DNA from: CAYLZW01 sp964388085
Lineage (GTDB): Bacteria; Myxococcota; UBA727; CAYLZW01
Direction: 5' to 3'
Assembly (NCBI GenBank): GCA_964388085.1
Contig: CAYLZW010000117.1
Coordinates: forward strand, 1 to 15,939
Length of the DNA: 15,939 nt
Below are positions 7,974 to 14,073 of this stretch, piece after piece. Position 1 is the first letter of the stretch, and each line of letters opens with the position of its first letter. A model generated the notes under the pieces. It searched no databases and had not been told where the DNA came from. It saw only the letters and a program-made list of their open reading frames with translations. Made by a program: the position numbers and the translations under genes.

Positions 7974-9032
7974 GTGACGAAGCGATCTGACGGTGACGGT
8001 CTCGGCGGCTCTTTCCGCGCGCGCGTGGAGCGCCGATCGCGGGCGCTCTCTTTGACGCGGCGCTTCTTCGAGCAGCGCGGCTTCCTCGAGGTGGACGCCC
8101 CGCAGCTCGTGCCGGCCACGACGACCGAGCCGCACATCGAGCCGCTCTCGGTGCGCGTGCGTCCCGGCATGGACCCGAGCGCGCACGACGACGAACAGGT
8201 CATCCGCTACCTGCACACCTCGCCCGAGCTGGCGCTCAAGCGCGTGCTCGCCGGCGGCGTCGAGCGCGTCTATGCGCTGACGCACGTGTTCCGCGACGGG
8301 GAGACGAGCGCGCGCCACCTGCCCGAATTCCCGCTGCTCGAGTGGTACCGCGCGGGCGCCGTGCTGAGAGACCTCGTCCGCGACTGCCAGGAGCTGTTCC
8401 GGGAGCTCGCGCTGGCGCTCGCCGGCACGACGACGCTGCCGCTGCCCGCGGGCGGCGCGCTCGACGTCGCGGCCGACTTCGAGGTGCGCACGGTGACGGA
8501 GCTGTTTCGCGAGCACGCCGGCGTCGATCTGCCGGCGGCGCTCTCGCGCATGGCCGAAGGGGACCGCCTGGCGCTCGTGCGCGCGACCCGCGACGCCGGC
8601 CACAAGCTGCGGCCGGGCGCCGACTTCGAGGACGCGTTCTTTCACGTCATGCTGAGCCGCGTGGAGCCCGCCATCGGCCGGCAGCGGCCCTGCGTGGTGA
8701 CGAGGTGGCCGCGCCCGATGGCCATCCTCGCGCGCGGCTGTGACGACGACGAGCGCTTCGCCGAGCGCTTCGAGATCTACGCCGGCGGGCTCGAGCTCGC
8801 GAACGCCTTCGACGAGCTGACGGACCCGGTCGAGCAGCGCGCGCGCTTCGTCGCGGACAACGACGCGCGCGCGGCCCTCGGCAAGGAGCGGCTGCCCCTC
8901 GATGAGCTGTTCCTCGAGGAGCTCGCGCGCATGCCGGCCTCGTCCGGCATCGCCCTCGGCGTAGACCGCCTGCTCATGCTGCTGTTCGGCGCCCGGGACA
9001 TCCGCGACGTCGTGCCCGTGCCCTTTCGCTAG
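7974..9032 (+). CDS. epmA: EF-P--(R)-beta-lysine ligase EpmA (lysyl-tRNA synthetase paralogue)
   Basis: The 352-aa product is a class II synthetase core without the N-terminal anticodon-binding domain of LysS, the size and layout of EpmA/PoxA/GenX (E. coli EpmA is 325 aa). Motif 2 is seen at VFRDGE (about 105-110) with HLPEFPLLEW following, and motif 3 at GIALGVDRLL (325-334) with Arg332. The family adenylates (R)-beta-lysine and joins it to a Lys of elongation factor P, which relieves ribosome stalling at polyproline. That is relevant for neighbours so rich in proline. The GTG start at 7974 has GAGG at 7965-7968. Neither efp nor epmB, which makes beta-lysine, is in the window, so a lysine-like substrate is assumed from the family. 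Confidence 0.93.
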   Translation: MTKRSDGDGLGGSFRARVERRSRALSLTRRFFEQRGFLEVDAPQLVPATTTEPHIEPLSVRVRPGMDPSAHDDEQVIRYLHTSPELALKRVLAGGVERVYALTHVFRDGETSARHLPEFPLLEWYRAGAVLRDLVRDCQELFRELALALAGTTTLPLPAGGALDVAADFEVRTVTELFREHAGVDLPAALSRMAEGDRLALVRATRDAGHKLRPGADFEDAFFHVMLSRVEPAIGRQRPCVVTRWPRPMAILARGCDDDERFAERFEIYAGGLELANAFDELTDPVEQRARFVADNDARAALGKERLPLDELFLEELARMPASSGIALGVDRLLMLLFGARDIRDVVPVPFR

Positions 9033-9037
9033 GGCGC

Positions 9038-9051
9038 GTCCCCAAAGGGAC
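9038..9051 (+). terminator. Weak hairpin just after epmA
   Basis: GTCCC/GGGAC form a 5-bp stem with loop CAAA six bases after the epmA stop. No T-run follows. It is only a weak terminator candidate. Confidence 0.3.
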
Positions 9052-9060
9052 ACAAGCCTG

Positions 9061-9095
9061 CCTGTGCCCTGTGCCCTGTGCCCTGTGCCCTGTGC
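9061..9095. repeat. Five perfect tandem copies of CCTGTGC
   Basis: Five head-to-tail 7-bp units fill 35 bp between epmA and the tRNA-Ile gene. The unit is not a multiple of three and lies outside any supported gene. It could be a slippage-prone microsatellite or a multi-copy binding site upstream of the tRNA promoter. Confidence 0.85.
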
Positions 9096-9100
9096 GCCCG

Positions 9101-9129
9101 TTGCGTGTTGCCGCTGGCAAAGGTAGGGC
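9101..9129 (+). promoter_or_regulatory. Candidate tRNA-Ile promoter region
   Basis: TTGCGT (9101-9106) and TAGGGC (9124-9129) are spaced 17 bp apart, 26 bp before the mature tRNA. The -10 match is poor. The spacer contains the inverted repeat TTGCC-GCT-GGCAA (9108-9120). The call rests mainly on location. Confidence 0.25.
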
Positions 9130-9154
9130 AGATGGGGTAGGGATCCCCGCTCGC

Positions 9155-9231
<77 letters not shown>

Positions 9232-9249
9232 CACCGCGAAGATCCTGAG

Positions 9250-9284
9250 CGCCCCGGCCGTGACCCCCCGTCGCGTCCGGGGCG
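9250..9284 (+). terminator. Probable terminator of the tRNA-Ile transcript
   Basis: CGCCCCGG (9250-9257) pairs perfectly with CCGGGGCG (9277-9284), an 8-bp GC stem with a 19-nt loop, followed by the T-rich TTGTCTGTT. It starts 19 nt after the tRNA. A second copy of the right arm occurs at 9311-9318, so an alternative pairing exists. Confidence 0.5.
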
Positions 9285-9339
9285 TTGTCTGTTCGGTGGC
9301 GGTGTCGCTTCCGGGGCGTCGTCCCTTCCGGGGGGTCAC
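9260..9339 (+). promoter_or_regulatory. 11-bp inverted repeat overlapping the tRNA terminator, in the leader of the 9430 gene
   Basis: GTGACCCCCCG (9260-9270) is the exact reverse complement of CGGGGGGTCAC (9329-9339). The left arm lies inside the loop of the 9250-9284 hairpin, so the two helices cross and cannot both form in one simple fold. TCCGGGGCGT also occurs twice (9276-9285 and 9310-9319). This looks like competing structures between the tRNA and the next gene; a regulatory role is inference. Confidence 0.35.
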
Positions 9340-9429
9340 TCTTCCGGTCCTGAACGGCACGGCCGCCTACATGTGCGCAACGTCCCCACAGGCGCCGCCG
9401 ATAAGGGGGCGTCCACCTCGGAGTGTGCC

Positions 9430-10173
9430 ATGCCCGTCATCCCGCCGAACAACCGCGCGAGCTTCCTCTCCGCCCACACGGCGTCCGCGTCCGAGCGCAT
9501 CAAGCTCGCCGACGCGAACGCGAACGGCAACCTGACGCGAGCCGAGGCGACGGCCCTTGGCGACCTGAAGGACACCTACGACCTCTACGCGGAGCCCGGC
9601 AAGACGGTGAAGACCGACAAGGTGCTCGAGTTCTACAAGAGCTACACGCGCGTCTCCGTCACGAGCGGGGAGCTGCCGCGAGACCTCGGCGACAACTACG
9701 CCTCCTGGCTGGATCTGCGCACCCGCCCGCCCGGCGGCGCCAGCACCGACACCGGCCGCGCCATCGAGGCGGCGCTCGCGGACTTCTCCGTCCCCTCGCT
9801 CAAGGTCGCGGTCGACGCCGTGGAGCTCCGCGGGCAAGAGGGCCTGAACAACGCCGTGCCCTTCGAGGCGGCCCTGCGCAGCGCGCTCGAGTCCTTCCTG
9901 AAGGACGGCGACGATCCCGAGAGCCCGCTCGGCCTCGTGAGCGAGCTGAACGGCGGCAGCCGCGCCGAGAACGAAGCGGCGCTGCGCGACCTGCTGAACG
10001 ACCCCTCCACCGAGCTGTCGCTCATGGCCCGCACGGACTCGCCCGAGCACGGCGAGAGCGTGCAGGACAACTGGGTGTTCTCCCTCTACATCCCGGGGCT
10101 GTCCGATCACGGGCACTGGGCCATCGTCGACCGCGCGGGCGACCAAGCCACCTACAACTACGGCTTCAACTGA
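9430..10173 (+). CDS. Unrecognised 247-aa protein with one EF-hand-like loop
   Basis: I do not recognise the family. The ATG at 9430 has GGAG at 9420-9423, 6 nt away. There is no convincing signal peptide or membrane helix, so it is probably cytoplasmic or exported by a non-Sec route. Residues 28-39, DANANGNLTRAE, fit a canonical 12-residue EF-hand loop (Asp1, Asn3, Asn5, Gly6, Leu8, Glu12), so Ca2+ binding is plausible. The middle (about 95-205) is helical and acidic. The C-terminus has a beta-like region with DHGHWAIVDR and ends in YNYGFN. The GHWAIVD pattern recalls the catalytic-His strand of papain-like peptidases, but I see no matching upstream Cys: the protein contains none. It lies between the tRNA-Ile and a strong terminator and is convergent with the duplicated-domain cluster. 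Coding confidence is high. Confidence 0.82.
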   Translation: MPVIPPNNRASFLSAHTASASERIKLADANANGNLTRAEATALGDLKDTYDLYAEPGKTVKTDKVLEFYKSYTRVSVTSGELPRDLGDNYASWLDLRTRPPGGASTDTGRAIEAALADFSVPSLKVAVDAVELRGQEGLNNAVPFEAALRSALESFLKDGDDPESPLGLVSELNGGSRAENEAALRDLLNDPSTELSLMARTDSPEHGESVQDNWVFSLYIPGLSDHGHWAIVDRAGDQATYNYGFN

Positions 10174-10198
10174 GCCGCCCGTCGCGCGCAGCGATAGA

Positions 10199-10228
10199 GA
10201 GGGCCGCGCCCGGGTGGACGCGGCCCTC
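10199..10228 (+). terminator. Strong terminator hairpin after the 9430 gene
   Basis: GAGGGCCGCG and CGCGGCCCTC form a perfect 10-bp stem around the loop CCCGGGTGGA, 25 nt after the stop at 10173. No T-run follows, which is common in GC-rich genomes. Confidence 0.65.
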
Positions 10229-10288
10229 ATGCGCTAGCGCGATCAGCTCCCAGCTTCCCTTACTCAGCTTCTCTGCTTCCCCCAGCTC

Positions 10289-10322
10289 TTCCGTGATCGG
10301 GCGATCGCGTCCGATCGCGGAA
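10289..10322 (-). terminator. Hairpin after the 10357 gene, facing the convergent neighbour
   Basis: TTCCGTGATCGG (10289-10300) pairs with CCGATCGCGGAA (10311-10322). This is a 12-bp stem with one G-T wobble and the loop GCGATCGCGT, which contains the palindrome GCGATCGC. It lies 34 bp downstream of the stop of the minus-strand gene and could work in either direction. Confidence 0.5.
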
Positions 10323-10356
10323 AGAATTCTCCCTGGCTCGCGGGGCGTTCCGGAGC

Positions 10357-11781
10357 TCAGCTCCCGGACGATCCCACGCGGATGTCGGCCGCCCAGTCCT
10401 CGTCGGCGACGGTGCCGTAGCTGACGCTGACAAACTGCCCCGGCGCGAGCCCCCGAACCTGCGCGGGGTGCGCCAGGAACGCGCGATCTCCGACGAGAAA
10501 CACGCCCTGCTCCGCGTTGACGCCGGTGACGACGCCCTCCGTCCGCCCGCGCTGCTCGAAGATCGGTGAGCTCAAATCGCGGCTGAACGCGCCGGCGCCG
10601 GGCACCGCCGTCACGTCCGCGCTGGCGGGCTCGAAGCGGGCCGCGGGGGTGATCCAGATGGAGTCCCCGATCTCGCTCACGTTGAGGGCGACGAAGTCTC
10701 CCGGCTGCAGCAGCGCGATCTCCTGCGGCCGCGCGCGCACGGCCAAGGTGCCTTGCTCGTTGGTCGCGATCTGGGCCTGCGCGTCGCTGTAGCTGACGGC
10801 GAGCACCGTGCCGGTGACCGTGAGGGGCTCGAGCTCCTCGGCCCCCTCGAGCTCGCTGCTGCCGGCGGGCGCCAGGCCCTCGCCGACCGCGGCCACCCCT
10901 TCCCCCGCGGGCGAGACTCCGGCCGGCGCCGCCGGCAGGGACTGGAACCCGCCGCTCGCGCCGCCGCCGGGCCCGGGCGCGATGAAGCCGCTGCCCGGGA
11001 TCACGAGCAGACCCCCTCCGGGGACATTCCGCGCGGGCACCTCTTGCGGGCCGGCCCGGGGACCCTCCGCTGGCTCGACGCCACGCGAGCCTTCGGCCCG
11101 AGCGTCCAGCAACGACTCGTTCACCTGCTCTCCCTGCAGCCGCACCCCCCGCGATTGCAGATCGACGTCCTCGAGCGGCACCTCGATGTCTCCCGGCTCC
11201 GCGGGCTCCACGCCGCGGGCCGCCCGGTTCGTGTCCGCGAAGCCGGGCTCCACGAGCGTGCCCTCGACGTCGACGCCGCGCGCCCCGAGCTCGGTGTCGG
11301 GCAGATCCTGCCCCTCGACCCCGGCCGGCGCGCCTCCCACGGACGGCTGCTGCCCGAGCGGCAGAAACCCGGTGTCGCCGAAACCCTGTCCCTCGAGCCC
11401 CTGTCCCTCGAAACCCTGTCCCTCGAGCCCCTGTCCCGCGAGCCCCTGTCCCTGCAGGTCCTGCCCCGGGAGGTCTTGCTGCACGCCGGCGCCCGGCTGC
11501 TGGCCGAGCGGCAGGGCGCCTTCGTCATCGACGCCGCCGAGCGCGTCCGCGTTGCTCTCGGCCTGGCCCTCGGTGGTCGGGGTGTCTCCGGGCGCGCCCA
11601 CGTCCCCCGTGCCGAGGGTGTCGGCCGTGCTCTCGGCCTGTCCCGGGCCCACCGGCGGAGACGGCGCCGTCTCCTGCGCGAGCGCCGCCGCCGGGAGCGC
11701 CAGGGTCGCGAACGCGAGCGCCCAGACGCTGTCTCGCCGCCGCGCCGCCCGAAGCCCGAGGTCGCCGCCTGTATGGTTCAT
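10357..11781 (-). CDS. Exported protein A: Gly-Gln-Gly repeats plus two Trp-ended beta modules
   Basis: The last gene of the four-member cluster gives 474 aa. I chose the ATG at 11779-11781 because AGGAG lies 6 nt upstream and a signal peptide follows at once (about 17-35, ending AAALA|Q); the frame is open to 11880. Residues 36-310 are low complexity: pairs of related blocks (GQAESTADTLG and GQAESNADALG; LPLGQQP twice; RGVEPAE twice) and a five-residue repeat of the type EGQGL/EGQGF at 105-135. Two homologous modules end the protein, at 319-380 (RARPQEI, PGDFVAL, Trp376) and 411-467 (LAHPAQV, PGQFVSVSY, Trp463). Both belong to the family shared by the next three genes. They are beta-rich and look loosely like DUF5666/OB-type folds, which is a guess. 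It should be periplasmic or secreted; the role is unknown. Confidence 0.85.
   Translation of the reverse strand: MNHTGGDLGLRAARRRDSVWALAFATLALPAAALAQETAPSPPVGPGQAESTADTLGTGDVGAPGDTPTTEGQAESNADALGGVDDEGALPLGQQPGAGVQQDLPGQDLQGQGLAGQGLEGQGFEGQGLEGQGFGDTGFLPLGQQPSVGGAPAGVEGQDLPDTELGARGVDVEGTLVEPGFADTNRAARGVEPAEPGDIEVPLEDVDLQSRGVRLQGEQVNESLLDARAEGSRGVEPAEGPRAGPQEVPARNVPGGGLLVIPGSGFIAPGPGGGASGGFQSLPAAPAGVSPAGEGVAAVGEGLAPAGSSELEGAEELEPLTVTGTVLAVSYSDAQAQIATNEQGTLAVRARPQEIALLQPGDFVALNVSEIGDSIWITPAARFEPASADVTAVPGAGAFSRDLSSPIFEQRGRTEGVVTGVNAEQGVFLVGDRAFLAHPAQVRGLAPGQFVSVSYGTVADEDWAADIRVGSSGS
11381..11455 (-). repeat. 15/30-bp coding tandem repeat (EGQG[LF] units)
   Basis: Two 30-bp copies (11381-11410 and 11411-11440) differ at one base, and a partial third follows. 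Each 30-mer contains two 15-bp units encoding EGQGL and EGQGF-like pentapeptides. The near-identity at DNA level suggests recent expansion. Confidence 0.75.
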
Positions 11782-11875
11782 CGTGTGCTCCTGCCTACGG
11801 GCGGCATTCGAGCGCTCCGCGCCGTCTGCCTGCGTCCCACTTTCTGACTTTTGCGAATGAAGAACTGAGCGCCGG

Positions 11876-11908
11876 GCCACGCGCGCGAGGCCGGCTCGCG
11901 CGCGTGGC
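11876..11908 (-). terminator. Strong terminator hairpin after gene B
   Basis: GCCACGCGCGCGAG and CTCGCGCGCGTGGC form a perfect 14-bp stem with a 5-nt loop (GCCGG), 12 bp past the stop of the 11921 gene. The minus strand then continues with a T-rich stretch (CAGTTCTTCATTCG). It implies that gene A at 10357 needs its own promoter or receives only read-through. Confidence 0.75.
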
Positions 11909-11920
11909 GGCTTCCCCGCG

Positions 11921-13312
11921 TCAGGGGATGCGGCGGTTCCCTTCGGCGTTGAGCGGCTGCGCCGCGACCTCCTCGCTCGATGGGGACCTCGCGAACGAAG
12001 GCGCGACGTCGGAGGTGGGGCCGAGCCCCGCGGGATCGTCGCCAGCCTCGAACGCCTTCGGCTCCGCGCCGGTGCTCATCATCGGCATCGGGCGGGTCGC
12101 CTGCTCTTGCCGCGCCTGCCGCGCCTGGTCCTTCTTGGCTTGGTCCTTCTTGGCTTGCCCCTTCTTGGCCTGCTCCTTCTTCGTGGCCTCTGCCGGCGCC
12201 TGCTCTTCCGCGGGCTCGGTCTCGGCCTCCGGCTGCTCCGCCTGCGGCTCGGCGGCGTGTTCGGCCTCTTCGGCCTTCTCTCCCTCGTGCGCCTGCTCGT
12301 CCGCGTGCTCGCCCTCCTCGGCGGCCGGCTGCTCGGCAGTCTCCTCGAGCGCGGGCTCGGTGGGCGCCTCCGCCTCGGCCTCGAGCGCCTTGTCCTGCGC
12401 GGACTTCTCGTCGGCAGCCTTCTCCTCCGGCGCCTGCTCCTCCTGCGCGCTCGTCTCCTGCTCGGCCTCCTCGCGCGCCTTCTTCTCGGCCCGCTTCTCG
12501 GCCTTCATCGCCTTCTTCTCGGCCTTCTCCTCCTCCGTCATCGCGGACGCGTCCCCGCCGTAGCCCTCGTTCATGTTCTTGCCCTGGGGCTGCTGGACGG
12601 ACTCGGCCTGGTCCGGCTCGACGTTCTGCTCGCTCTCTTCAGCGGCCGGCTCCATGGCGGCCGGCTCCTGGATCTCGGAGATCCAGCGGCCGTCGCTCCG
12701 GTCCTCGTAGGTGACGCTCACCATCTGGCCGGGCTCGAGCTGCTCGAGCTGAGCGCTGTCGCCGCGCAGGGAGACCGTGCCCTCGCTCTCGGTCTCGAGC
12801 TCGACGGTCCCATCGTTCAGGTCGACGGAGCGCACCTCGCCCTCGTAGGACGCCTGCAGCTCCGCCTCCCCGGTGCCCATCTCGTCGAGGCCGCCGGGCA
12901 GCATCGCGCCCTGCTCGCCCTCCACGGGCTCCTCGCCGGGGGCGGCCTCGATCTCGGCGCCCTCCATCTCGACGCCTTCGGTCTCGACACCCTCGGTCGC
13001 GGCGTCGGGCGCGGGCGCGAGCTCTTCTGCCGGCTCCGTCTCGGCCGGCGACGGGGGGGCGGCCTCGCTGCCGGAGGGCTCGAGCGTGCCGAGCGGCTCG
13101 TCCGCGGCGCTCGGCTCGTCCTCGATGCCGGCCTCCTCCGACTCGTCCGTCCCCATGTCGTCGGAGACCGTACCGTCGGCCGGCGCGGCCTCCTCCTCGG
13201 CCGGGTAGCCGAGGCTGTCCTCCTGCGCGAGCGCGGGCGTCGCCGAGAGGCAGAGCGCCGCTGCCAGTTGCGTGGCTCCCTGGAGCCGTCCTGTCATCCA
13301 AGTCCTCTTCAT
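11921..13312 (-). CDS. Exported protein B: charged Glu/Ala/Lys-rich chain with one Trp-ended module
   Basis: The product is 463 aa. The ATG at 13310-13312 has AGGAG 6 nt upstream and opens a signal peptide (1-29, ending TPALA|Q); in-frame ATGs at 13348 and 13342 have no such site and would put a polar stretch before the signal. Residues 30-150 are very acidic. The module spans 155-214 (LRGDSAQLEQLEPG, VSVTY, Trp210) and is the only copy in this protein, unlike its three relatives with two each. A highly charged region follows: a Lys/Glu/Ala helix likely to form a coiled coil (259-288), Glu/Ala/Pro-rich sequence, and a KKEQAKKGQAKKDQAKK stretch near 385-405. The chain is probably largely disordered or extended and periplasmic. 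It is followed by a strong terminator. The function is unknown. Confidence 0.85.
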   Translation of the reverse strand: MKRTWMTGRLQGATQLAAALCLSATPALAQEDSLGYPAEEEAAPADGTVSDDMGTDESEEAGIEDEPSAADEPLGTLEPSGSEAAPPSPAETEPAEELAPAPDAATEGVETEGVEMEGAEIEAAPGEEPVEGEQGAMLPGGLDEMGTGEAELQASYEGEVRSVDLNDGTVELETESEGTVSLRGDSAQLEQLEPGQMVSVTYEDRSDGRWISEIQEPAAMEPAAEESEQNVEPDQAESVQQPQGKNMNEGYGGDASAMTEEEKAEKKAMKAEKRAEKKAREEAEQETSAQEEQAPEEKAADEKSAQDKALEAEAEAPTEPALEETAEQPAAEEGEHADEQAHEGEKAEEAEHAAEPQAEQPEAETEPAEEQAPAEATKKEQAKKGQAKKDQAKKDQARQARQEQATRPMPMMSTGAEPKAFEAGDDPAGLGPTSDVAPSFARSPSSEEVAAQPLNAEGNRRIP

Positions 13313-13343
13313 GATGTTCTCCTCAAGTCCATGCGTCCGCATG

Positions 13344-13371
13344 ATCACATTGGCAATTTCTACAGTTTCAA
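13344..13371 (-). promoter_or_regulatory. Candidate sigma-70-type promoter of gene B
   Basis: On the minus strand, TTGAAA (complement of 13366-13371) and TGTGAT (complement of 13344-13349) are 16 bp apart. They sit in an unusually A+T-rich island between genes C and B, about 25 nt before the ribosome site. The -35 matches 5 of 6 and the -10 matches 4 of 6 consensus bases. Confidence 0.4.
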
Positions 13372-13378
13372 AAGTGTG

Positions 13379-13981
13379 TTACTCTGCGCCGAGGGCCCAC
13401 AGGGTGTCTCCCACGCGGGCGAAGCGCAGCGTCACGCGCTCGCCCAGGGCGAGATCGGCGACCTCTTCGGGGTGCGCGAAGAGGAGCTGCCCCCCTACGC
13501 GCACGGCCCCGCGGAAGGGATCGACCCCCTCCACGGGGCCGGTCAGTGTCCCCCAGGTCGCGAAGCGGCTGGCGTCGCCGGCGCCGCTCGGCGGCCACAG
13601 CCAGGTCTCGCTCCCATAAACACGAAAGTGCAGGTTGACGGCGTCGCCGGGCGCCAGGCCGAGCAGCTGTGCCGGCGTGCCGCGCACGCGCCGCTCGCTG
13701 CCGTCCATGAACACGAGCGCCGTGCCGCGGGGCAGGTCTACGCCGAGCACCTCGGCGCCGAGCAGGCCTCGGTCCGCGCCGCCGCCCTGCTCGGGCGCGA
13801 CGACGGACACCGCGATCACCTCCCGGACGATCGCGGCCGCCTGCGCAGACTCCCTGCTCGCCTCGGCCTCCGGCCAGGAGGCGGTCAGCACGCCGAGCCC
13901 GAACACCGCGGTGCCGAGAAACGGCAGCAGCGCTCCGCTCCGGAGGAGGCGCTGCCTCAGCATTGGCTCCTGGCGCTCCAT
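13379..13981 (-). CDS. Membrane-anchored protein C: two Trp-ended modules, minimal member
   Basis: The 200-aa product is almost nothing but an N-terminal hydrophobic segment (about 14-34), a short link, and two modules at 72-130 (RGTPAQL, PGDAVNLHF, Trp127) and 142-199 (FAHPEEV, LGERVTLRF, Trp195). The hydrophobic segment has no obvious AxA cut site, so it is likely an uncleaved anchor with the modules facing the periplasm. The junction SRFATWGTLTG closely matches QNFAQYGTLTG of protein D, showing that the two-module unit was duplicated as a whole. The ATG at 13979-13981 has GGGAG 6 nt upstream. It starts 92 bp after gene D stops and ends 66 bp before gene B starts. It represents the family without low-complexity additions. 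Confidence 0.85.
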   Translation of the reverse strand: MERQEPMLRQRLLRSGALLPFLGTAVFGLGVLTASWPEAEASRESAQAAAIVREVIAVSVVAPEQGGGADRGLLGAEVLGVDLPRGTALVFMDGSERRVRGTPAQLLGLAPGDAVNLHFRVYGSETWLWPPSGAGDASRFATWGTLTGPVEGVDPFRGAVRVGGQLLFAHPEEVADLALGERVTLRFARVGDTLWALGAE

Positions 13982-14073
13982 GGCTGACTCCCGCGCTGCG
14001 GAGACGGAGCGAGCGGCGCCGGGAAGTCACGCGATCCCCCGACACCGCTCCGCCCCCTCACGTCCTCACCTGC

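Noticed and set aside
6205..8203. Long frames on the plus strand and in another minus frame over the FadL-type gene
   Set aside because: Biased Arg/His/Val composition and no motif; the 6088-7905 frame has the FadL hallmark and a signal peptide.
9232..9429. Mobile-element attachment site at the 3' end of tRNA-Ile
   Set aside because: No integrase, no second copy of the tRNA 3' end and no phage-like gene in the window.
10301..10308. HIP1-like octamer GCGATCGC as a repeated genome element
   Set aside because: Only noted here within a hairpin loop; a single palindrome in GC-rich DNA is no evidence of such an element.
11782..11880. Upstream start of protein A at 11880
   Set aside because: It would place 33 polar residues before the signal peptide; ATG 11781 has an AGGAG site at 6 nt.
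12107..13987. 626-codon plus-strand frame opposite genes B and C
   Set aside because: Leu/Arg-rich antisense shadow that spans two real genes with ribosome sites, leaders and the shared module.
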